This document shows positions 1 to 5,765 of a stretch of DNA of 9,017 nt, one piece after another. Position numbers and translations under genes: made by a program. The stretch comes from Planctomycetota bacterium (GTDB lineage: Bacteria > Planctomycetota > Phycisphaerae > UBA1845 > UTPLA1), in NCBI GenBank assembly GCA_027295245.1, contig JAPULF010000248.1, forward strand, positions 1-9,017. The letters run 5' to 3'. Positions within the stretch are counted from its first letter, which is position 1. Every line of letters begins with the position of its first letter. The notes beneath the pieces were generated by a model. The model saw only the letters and a list, made by a program, of their open reading frames with translations. It did no database searches and was not told the origin of the DNA.

Positions 1-1232
1 TTACATTTGCGAATCACGATGTGACTCCCCACAGTCTACATAGCTTTACGAGGAAGAATGAGCGATTCAATCTCGTTGCGGCACCGAATCGTCCGGTGCC
101 CGATGTACACCGGTTTACCGAAAAAGAACCGACGATCTATATCAGGTGCGACCTACATCCCGGAGAACGAGCGTGGTGTCATGTATTGGAACATCCCTTT
201 TTCGACGTGACCAATGATCTTCGCACGAGTTCTTCGAAGCGCGAGCACGGGCCCGGCGCATTCGAAATACGAAATGTCCCGGCGGGAGTCTACGATGTCG
301 AGGCGTGGCACGAGCGACTCGGGCAAACGTCACGGGGTGTGGTGCTTAAAGCAGATGAGGTGAAAGAACTCAACTTTGTTTTCGACGCCGCAAAGATGAG
401 ATTCACCCAAAGCGGTTCTGATCCGCCCATTGGTTTGGACAATGCACCGTTCGATGTTCGGATTCGCCTTTGGATTCCGCAATTGTTGGATGACGATACT
501 TCGAACGACGCGGACGCGGCTCGAGGGCTTCATTTGCTTCGCGCCGAGGCGGCGGAGTTCCTGCCGACTCTGGCCAAAGCGACGCGCGAGGAGGGTCGAA
601 TCGAGGCGGAACTCGTAGCCACAGCGCTCGGGCGAGTCGGCGACGATATCGAATCCGTCGTTGTGCTTATCTCGGAGTGCCTGAATCACAAGGACAAGTT
701 GATCCGGGGGTCTGCTTTGGAGATCTTGTCGAAGTTTGGGTCGCACGCCAAACCGGCCGTACTCGCGCTCGTAGGGGCTTTGAATCATCGGGACGAAGCA
801 ATTCGGGACGGCGCGGCCGATGCGTTGGCGGGATTGGGCGCAGATGCGAAGGAGGCGATTCCTCGGCTCGAATCCGCACTTCAGGATGAGGTCCGCTTGA
901 CTCGCCACCGGGCTGCGAGAGTGCTCGAACGCATTGGCCCCGGTGCGGTGCCGGCCCTGATCCGGACCATGAGAAACGACGATCCGTTTATTCGATGGGA
1001 TGCCGTCGAGGCGCTCGCTAACATGGGGGCAGGGGCATCGGAGGCGGTTGGCGCGCTGATTGAGGCGTTGGATGACGAACACTGGTTCATTCGACGCCAC
1101 GCCGCCAAGGCCCTCGGCAAGATCGGCCCGCACGCGGCGCCGGCCCTTCCGGCGCTCGAGCGATCCACCGAGGATGCGAACGAATTCGTGCGCAAGCAGG
1201 CCGCCGAAGCCATTCGCCGTATTCAAACCTGA
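1..1232 (+). CDS. Cupredoxin-like / HEAT-repeat fusion protein, 5' end outside window
   Basis: The reading frame is open from base 3 and codes meaningful sequence before the GTG at 21 (TFANHD precedes it), so that GTG is probably internal and the gene is 5'-truncated by the window. Numbering from GTG 21: residues 1-60 resemble the end of the plastocyanin-like domain found in proteins often labelled methylamine utilisation protein, with the His pair in PHSLHSF and the Cys/His of CDLHPGERAW (C43, H46). Residues 60-122 continue into a small beta domain with FFDVTND, NVPAGVYDVEAWHERLG. Residues about 217-403 contain six HEAT/PBS-lyase-like repeats of 30-33 residues, each with an IR..A...L..(I/L/M)G pattern, for example at 226-240, 320-336 and 353-369. 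The usual axial Met of the copper site (CDxHPWM) is replaced by Glu49, so copper binding is doubtful. It is probably exported, but the signal peptide would lie upstream. The HEAT solenoid suggests protein-protein contacts; the partner is unknown. Stop TGA 1230-1232; the next gene starts 100 bases later. Confidence 0.85.
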   Translation, partial: TFANHDVTPHSLHSFTRKNERFNLVAAPNRPVPDVHRFTEKEPTIYIRCDLHPGERAWCHVLEHPFFDVTNDLRTSSSKREHGPGAFEIRNVPAGVYDVEAWHERLGQTSRGVVLKADEVKELNFVFDAAKMRFTQSGSDPPIGLDNAPFDVRIRLWIPQLLDDDTSNDADAARGLHLLRAEAAEFLPTLAKATREEGRIEAELVATALGRVGDDIESVVVLISECLNHKDKLIRGSALEILSKFGSHAKPAVLALVGALNHRDEAIRDGAADALAGLGADAKEAIPRLESALQDEVRLTRHRAARVLERIGPGAVPALIRTMRNDDPFIRWDAVEALANMGAGASEAVGALIEALDDEHWFIRRHAAKALGKIGPHAAPALPALERSTEDANEFVRKQAAEAIRRIQT

Positions 1233-1315
1233 ATTGATCCACTTGAATCTGAGGTGAGTGCGCATGCGGCTCCCGTCGTGCGGGTGTTGCGCGATTGCGG
1301 TACGATGCCGCTTTT

Positions 1316-1320
1316 GGGAG
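1316..1320 (+). promoter_or_regulatory. Ribosome binding site deciding the ATPase start
   Basis: GGGAG lies 12 bases before ATG 1333. The frame is open back to a GTG at 1258, but the 25 extra residues are Cys- and Arg-rich and unlike the family, while MPLIEVDNLSKTF from 1333 is a typical N-terminus for such an ATPase. This supports starting at 1333. A weak -10-like TACGAT at 1301-1306 precedes it, without a good -35. Confidence 0.5.
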
Positions 1321-1332
1321 TCCCGCATCGAC

Positions 1333-2364
1333 ATGCCGCTGATCGAAGTCGATAACCTGAGCAAGACGTTTCGCGTGCCGGAGCGCGAGGGCGGGTTCTT
1401 GGCGGCGATTCGGAGCGTATTCAATCGTCGGTTTCGGCAGGTCCATGCGGTTCGCGGCGTCAGCTTTTGCGTCGAGCCCGGTGAAATCGTGGGGTTTCTC
1501 GGGCCGAACGGGGCCGGCAAGACCACAACGTTGAAGATGCTGTCGGGCCTGCTGCACCCCACGTCGGGCACGGCGACGGTCCTGGGGGACGTTCCGTGGC
1601 GAAGGCATTCGGAGTATCTGCGCCGGATCAGCATGCTGATGGGGCAGCGCTCGCAATTGCAGTGGGACTTGCCCGCGCTGGACTCCTTCATGGTCCACGC
1701 CGCCGTTTACAACATTCCCAAGGATCAGTATCGGCAGAGGCTCGACAAACTGGTCGAGATGTTGGAACTCGGGCCGGTCTTGAAGAAGCAAATCCGGACC
1801 CTGTCGCTGGGGGAGCGCATGAAATGCGAGATTTGCGTTTCGCTGTTGCACGGACCGGAGGTGTTGTTTCTGGACGAGCCGACGATTGGTGTTGACATCA
1901 CGATGCAAGCCCGCATCCGCGATTTTATCGGGGACTACAACCGCCGTTACGGGGCCACGATCATTCTGACCAGCCATTACATGGCCGACGTGACCGCCCT
2001 CTGCAAGCGTGTGATTGTCATCGATCAGGGACGTATTCTTTTCGACGGCCAACTAGAGGCCCTGTCGGAGAAACTCGCGCCGTTCAAGGTCATCGCGATC
2101 GACCTGGATGCCGACACGGACGGCTACGACTTTGCGGCCCTGGGCGACGTGTTGGCGAAGGAAGACCGCAAGGTCAAACTTCGCGTGCCGAAGGGCGCCG
2201 CGGCGTCGGTCACGGGAAGGCTGCTTCGCGAGTTGCCGGTACTCGACCTGACCATCGAGGACCCGCCGATCGAAGATGTGATCGGCCGAGCGTTCGGCGG
2301 TTCGTCCGGGGTTGGGCCCGAAGAAGAAACGTCGGCCGCCGAATCGCAAGGGGGCGACCGGTGA
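1333..2364 (+). CDS. ABC-2 type transporter ATP-binding protein (COG4586-like)
   Basis: Cytoplasmic ATPase that would power the two permeases encoded directly downstream. It has 343 residues from ATG 1333. Walker A is GPNGAGKTT (57-65), the Q-loop glutamine is Q105 (MGQRSQLQW), the signature is LSLGE (157-161) in place of LSGGQ, Walker B is VLFLDEP (177-183), and the switch histidine is H215. The LSLGERMK form and the phrase LFLDEPTIGVD are typical of the uncharacterised COG4586 / NatA-like group paired with two roughly 265-residue permeases. An extension after the nucleotide-binding domain (about 245-343) carries a small alpha/beta segment common in this group and ends in an acidic, Ser/Gly-rich tail. 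The substrate is unknown; family members are loosely linked to drug or lipid-like compound export. The gene overlaps the next by GTGA (2361-2364), indicating translational coupling. Confidence 0.93.
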   Translation: MPLIEVDNLSKTFRVPEREGGFLAAIRSVFNRRFRQVHAVRGVSFCVEPGEIVGFLGPNGAGKTTTLKMLSGLLHPTSGTATVLGDVPWRRHSEYLRRISMLMGQRSQLQWDLPALDSFMVHAAVYNIPKDQYRQRLDKLVEMLELGPVLKKQIRTLSLGERMKCEICVSLLHGPEVLFLDEPTIGVDITMQARIRDFIGDYNRRYGATIILTSHYMADVTALCKRVIVIDQGRILFDGQLEALSEKLAPFKVIAIDLDADTDGYDFAALGDVLAKEDRKVKLRVPKGAAASVTGRLLRELPVLDLTIEDPPIEDVIGRAFGGSSGVGPEEETSAAESQGGDR

Positions 2365-3170
2365 CGGCGGTGGCCCGTTCGTTTTTTGCCTTTCTTCGCA
2401 AGGGCATCGCCGTGATGCTGCAATACCGCGGCGAGATCGTGCTTTGGGCGATTTGGGGGCTTGTGAATCCGGCCGTGTCTTATGCGCTGTGGAGCGCCGC
2501 GGCGGAGAGCAATGCGGACGGTACGATCGCGGGATTCGGGCGCGGGGAATTCGCGGCGTACTTTTTCGCGATGATGATCGTGGGCCATCTGACCCAGGCC
2601 TGGGACACGTATGAAATCGGGCACTTGGTCCGCTCGGGGGAGATGTCGCCGAAGCTGTTGCGCCCGATCCTCCCGATCTGGGAGGCCCTGGCCGGAAACC
2701 TCTCGTATAAGATCACGACCTTGGCGTTCGTCGTGCCCATGTGGTGCCTGTTTGCCTGGCTTGTCAGACCGACTTTCGATACGAGTGCGTGGCAACTGGG
2801 GCTTGGATTGATCGCCATAGTCTTGGGGGCGGTGCTGAATTTCGTCCTCAACTACGTTTTCGCGCTGGTCGCCTTTTGGACTCCCAAGCTCGATGCCATG
2901 GGCGAACTGTATTTCGGGGCGTGCATGCTCTGGGGCGGCCGGTTTGCACCGCTTGACGCACTGCCGGATATTCTCCGGTGGCTGTCGGGTCTTCAACCGT
3001 TCAAATGGATGTTCGCCTTTCCGTCCGAGTTGATCATGGGCCGGATTACGGACCCCTCGGAGGCATTCCGGGGATTGGGCATCCAGCTCGCATGGATCGC
3101 GGTCAGCATCGTTGGGTTTCGCGCGCTGTGGTCCGTGGCGGTCAAGCGATATACGGCGGTGAGCGGGTGA
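2361..3170 (+). CDS. ABC-2 family permease A (COG4587-like)
   Basis: Integral membrane subunit of the same transporter, 269 residues from GTG 2361. The start overlaps the ATPase stop by four bases and has a purine-rich GGGGGCGA just upstream, so translation is probably coupled. I count about six hydrophobic segments, near residues 25-45, 65-82, 115-136, 145-172, 180-195 and 238-260. The loop RFAPLDALPDILRWLSG (194-210) followed by LQPFKWMFAFPSELIMG (211-227) matches the conserved motif seen late in this permease group. The Arg-rich amphipathic N-terminus (about 1-24) fits an elbow helix in contact with the ATPase. It most likely forms a heterodimer with the next gene product. The transported compound cannot be read from the sequence. 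Confidence 0.88.
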   Translation: MTAVARSFFAFLRKGIAVMLQYRGEIVLWAIWGLVNPAVSYALWSAAAESNADGTIAGFGRGEFAAYFFAMMIVGHLTQAWDTYEIGHLVRSGEMSPKLLRPILPIWEALAGNLSYKITTLAFVVPMWCLFAWLVRPTFDTSAWQLGLGLIAIVLGAVLNFVLNYVFALVAFWTPKLDAMGELYFGACMLWGGRFAPLDALPDILRWLSGLQPFKWMFAFPSELIMGRITDPSEAFRGLGIQLAWIAVSIVGFRALWSVAVKRYTAVSG

Positions 3171-3174
3171 CTTG

Positions 3175-3972
3175 ATGGCACGCGGACTCAAGCTGATGTG
3201 GCTTTTCATTCGGGTGAGCCTTCAAAACCTCGCCGCCTACCGATTCGACATGTACGCCCGGATCGGGATGGCGTTCATGCACGTCGGGTATGAACTACTC
3301 GGCGTTTGGATCATCTTCAATCGCACGAACGAGATTCGCGGTTGGACCGTCTATCACATGCTGGTTCTGGTCGGCGTATTCCGGATGGTGGCCGGGGGCA
3401 TTCGGATCATCATCGTGCCCAACATGCGGTTGCTCCTGCAGGACATTCACAACGGCAAACTGGACTTTGTCCTGCTCAAGCCGGTGAATGCCCAGTTTCT
3501 CGTGAGCGTTCGCGAATTCGTGGTCTGGCGGTTCACGGATGTGTTGCTCGGCGCATCGGTTGCGTTGTACGGATGCGTGAAGCTGACGGGCACGGTTTCG
3601 CCGGAGGCCTTGTTGCGTTTTTCGGTCACGCTGACGGCGGCGTTCGCGATCGTCTATTCCGTGTGGCTGATGCTGGCGACGGCGTGTTTCTGGTTCGTGC
3701 GGATCGAGAACATCGAGATGGTCTTTTGGAACGTGTTCGAAGCCGGCCGCTATCCGATCGTGATCTACCGCCCCTGGGTGCAGGGTCTGCTCACGTTCGT
3801 GATCCCGCTGGCGTTCATCACCACCGTCCCGGCCGCGGCCCTGAGCGGGGAGGACTCGAAAATCGTGCCGTACGCCCCGGTCGTTGCGACGGCGGCGGGG
3901 GTGTGTATGCTGCTGGTTTCCAGTTGGTTCTGGCGATTCGGGCTGCGGCGCTACAGCGGTGCTTCGGCGTAG
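3175..3972 (+). CDS. ABC-2 family permease B (COG3694-like)
   Basis: Second integral membrane subunit of the transporter, 265 residues. I chose ATG 3175; a TTG three bases earlier (3172) is in frame but less likely. The start follows the previous stop by only 4 bases and uses the GAGCGGGTGA stretch within the end of permease A as its ribosome site. Hydrophobic segments lie near residues 30-48, 61-82, 120-136, 148-176, 203-222 and 233-253. The motif GKLDFVLLKPVNAQF (94-108) after the second segment is a hallmark of this permease group, as is FEAGRYPIVIY (188-198) before a Pro-containing helix with VIPLAFITTVPA. No further transporter gene follows: a 185-base gap separates it from the next gene. 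Confidence 0.88.
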   Translation: MARGLKLMWLFIRVSLQNLAAYRFDMYARIGMAFMHVGYELLGVWIIFNRTNEIRGWTVYHMLVLVGVFRMVAGGIRIIIVPNMRLLLQDIHNGKLDFVLLKPVNAQFLVSVREFVVWRFTDVLLGASVALYGCVKLTGTVSPEALLRFSVTLTAAFAIVYSVWLMLATACFWFVRIENIEMVFWNVFEAGRYPIVIYRPWVQGLLTFVIPLAFITTVPAAALSGEDSKIVPYAPVVATAAGVCMLLVSSWFWRFGLRRYSGASA

Positions 3973-4065
3973 GCGCCGCGGCCGATTCGGTGGTTGTTTC
4001 TTGCGGTGATTTCTTCGATTCCAGATGCGGATCGGGACATTTGAACGCCGCCGGTGGGCGTCTCG

Positions 4066-4094
4066 TTGCGTGGGCCGCGTCGTGAGGGTATCAT
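4066..4094 (+). promoter_or_regulatory. Candidate sigma-70-like promoter for the FHA-GAF-PP2C gene
   Basis: TTGCGT (4066-4071) and TATCAT (4089-4094) are separated by exactly 17 bases, giving 3/6 and 5/6 matches to the consensus boxes. A transcript would begin near 4101, about 57 bases before ATG 4158. The site lies in the 185-base gap after the transporter operon, where an independent promoter would be expected. The assignment assumes a housekeeping sigma factor with standard preferences. Confidence 0.4.
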
Positions 4095-4145
4095 TCGGCG
4101 TGCGTTCGCACTTCTGAATCAAGGCGGCTCGCATGTTCATGCCGC

Positions 4146-4151
4146 GAGGTG
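4146..4151 (+). promoter_or_regulatory. Ribosome binding site deciding the FHA-GAF-PP2C start
   Basis: GAGGTG lies 6 bases before ATG 4158, an ideal arrangement. An upstream in-frame GTG at 4149 is part of this Shine-Dalgarno sequence itself and so is an unlikely start. Confidence 0.6.
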
Positions 4152-4157
4152 TCGGTC

Positions 4158-5762
4158 ATGCGGTTGCTGATCCTCGAAGACAACAAGCTGGTATCGACGC
4201 TCCAGGCGGCCGACGGCCCGCTCACGATCGGCTCGAGCCCGAGTTCATTCGTCCATCTGAACGATCCTCGGGTGGCGTCGCATCAGGCATCCGTCTATCG
4301 CGATCCGAAGGGCGATTGGTGGCTGGAGATCTGCGATCACGATCGTACGACCCATCTCAATCGGGCGGTCCAGCACGGAAAGGCCAAGCTGCACCATGCC
4401 GACGAGATCGAGATCGCGCAGTATTGCATTCGTCTGTTCCTCGAATATGAGCTGACCGGCGCCGCTTTGCAGCGAAAGCGTATGCAGGAGGTGGCGAAGC
4501 ACCACGGCGGTTCGCTGCCGCTGGGCTCGATCATCGTGAAGGAAGATCGCCCGCTCAGTCTTTCCCGTGAACACCTCGAGCAGTTGACGATTCTCGGCAT
4601 GCGACTGGAGCGGGCAGAGTCGACTCAGGATCTCATGATGACCATTCTGAGGTCGCTGCTTCGGACGTTCTCCGGGCGGCAGGCGTGGATCGGTCTTCGG
4701 AGTGCCTCGCACGGGCCGTTCGATTCGAGTCTGGGATGGTCGAGCAAGGGGGCGGCGTGCCCGCAGCCTTCGTTTTCGGAGACGATGCAGGACCGATGCT
4801 TGAAGGACGGTCATTTCGTTTGCACGCCAAAGTCGCAGATCCCGGGTGTTGGTTCGGCGATGGCTGGGCCGCTGGTACGCGATTCGGGCATCATCGGCAT
4901 GGTGTACCTGGAGAACGGGCCGGACGATCCGGTCTTTGACGAGGCCACACTCGAGGTCTTGTGTGCGGCGACGAGCTGCATCGCGCTTCCGCTTGTCGAC
5001 AATCTGCAACGGGCGGCGGCCAAGCGACAGGCCGTGACGAGTACGGAGCACACCGTGGCGCAGTTGATTCAGGCCGCCACGACGCCGCAGGCCCTGCCGC
5101 AATGGGAAACGCTTCAACTCGCCGCGTTTCGACACCCCGGCGCCGTGCGTTGTTGCGACCTGTACGACGTCATTCAGCTTCGCGACAAGTGCGCCGCCAT
5201 TCTCCTGGCGCGGTTGACGGCGGAAGGCGCGGGCCTGCCCCAGTTGTTTGCGGAGGTTCGCTCCGCTTTTCGCATGGCGGTGTTGCACGGCGACAATCCC
5301 CTTCAGTTCGTTCAGGCGCTCAACTGGCTCATTCACGGGGGGTCGTCGCCCCGTTTGGCGGACACGCTGTGCGCGTGGTTGAACCCGACGTCGGGCGAGG
5401 TGCGGTTTTCGATCGCCGGCGCGCGGGTGCTGCTGGGCCGGATTCACGCGGACGGCACGTGCGACATGGTGCCGAATGCCGACTCGCAACCCGCCGGCCG
5501 CGGGCAAACGAGTTCGTACACCTTGAAACGCATGCAACTCAATTCCGGCGACGCGCTGGTGATGGCGACCGACGGGGTGAAGACCGCGGTCAACGGCCAG
5601 GGCGAAGCCTTCGGGCTGAGCGGACTTAAGGACAGCCTGTGCGATGGACTGGGCGACACGCCGAGTCACGTGCTTTCCGAGTTCGCCACCGATCTACACG
5701 ATTTCATCGCGGACGGTCACTGCGCGGACGACATCTCGGTTGTTCTGGGCCGACGGGAATAG
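4158..5762 (+). CDS. FHA-GAF-PP2C (SpoIIE/RsbU-type) regulatory protein with altered active site
   Basis: A cytoplasmic signalling protein of 534 residues with no membrane segment. Residues 1-97 form an FHA-like domain (PLTIGSSPSS, ASHQASV, HHADEIEIAQY); FHA domains read phosphothreonine, but the usual Arg after the first Gly is Ser26 here. Residues about 138-285 form a GAF domain (sensor fold; GPLVRDSGIIGMVYLEN at 237-253, then a helix ending LPLVDNLQ). Residues about 316-531 align with PP2C/SpoIIE phosphatases that act on anti-sigma-factor antagonists. D334 (CCDLYD for GGDFYD), D472 (ATDGV) and D524/D525 (ADDIS) fit the metal site, but the Asp of the ADVSGHG motif is Arg352 (ARLTAEG), and the AGH motif reads AGA (420-422). 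The enzyme may be weak or a pseudophosphatase. The gene has its own promoter candidate and a clear ribosome site, and ends 3 bases before the convergent exporter gene. No partner kinase or antagonist gene is visible in the window. Confidence 0.87.
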   Translation: MRLLILEDNKLVSTLQAADGPLTIGSSPSSFVHLNDPRVASHQASVYRDPKGDWWLEICDHDRTTHLNRAVQHGKAKLHHADEIEIAQYCIRLFLEYELTGAALQRKRMQEVAKHHGGSLPLGSIIVKEDRPLSLSREHLEQLTILGMRLERAESTQDLMMTILRSLLRTFSGRQAWIGLRSASHGPFDSSLGWSSKGAACPQPSFSETMQDRCLKDGHFVCTPKSQIPGVGSAMAGPLVRDSGIIGMVYLENGPDDPVFDEATLEVLCAATSCIALPLVDNLQRAAAKRQAVTSTEHTVAQLIQAATTPQALPQWETLQLAAFRHPGAVRCCDLYDVIQLRDKCAAILLARLTAEGAGLPQLFAEVRSAFRMAVLHGDNPLQFVQALNWLIHGGSSPRLADTLCAWLNPTSGEVRFSIAGARVLLGRIHADGTCDMVPNADSQPAGRGQTSSYTLKRMQLNSGDALVMATDGVKTAVNGQGEAFGLSGLKDSLCDGLGDTPSHVLSEFATDLHDFIADGHCADDISVVLGRRE

Positions 5763-5765
5763 ATT

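Noticed and set aside
330..1691. A 453-codon open frame on the minus strand opposite the HEAT-repeat gene
   Set aside because: Its product has no domain and is Arg/Pro-rich, it overlaps two clear genes, and it reflects the third-position GC bias of the plus-strand genes.
2124..3209. A 361-codon minus-strand open frame opposite permease A
   Set aside because: It is a shadow of a clear membrane protein gene; its product is full of Arg, Pro, His and Gln with no domain.
3965..3978. Small stem CGGCG/CGCCG around the stop codon of permease B, as a terminator
   Set aside because: Only 5 base pairs and no T-run follows, so it does not support a terminator.
4245..5669. A 474-codon minus-strand open frame opposite the FHA-GAF-PP2C gene
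   Set aside because: It is a mirror frame of a gene with recognisable domains; the product is Arg-rich and unlike any family I know.
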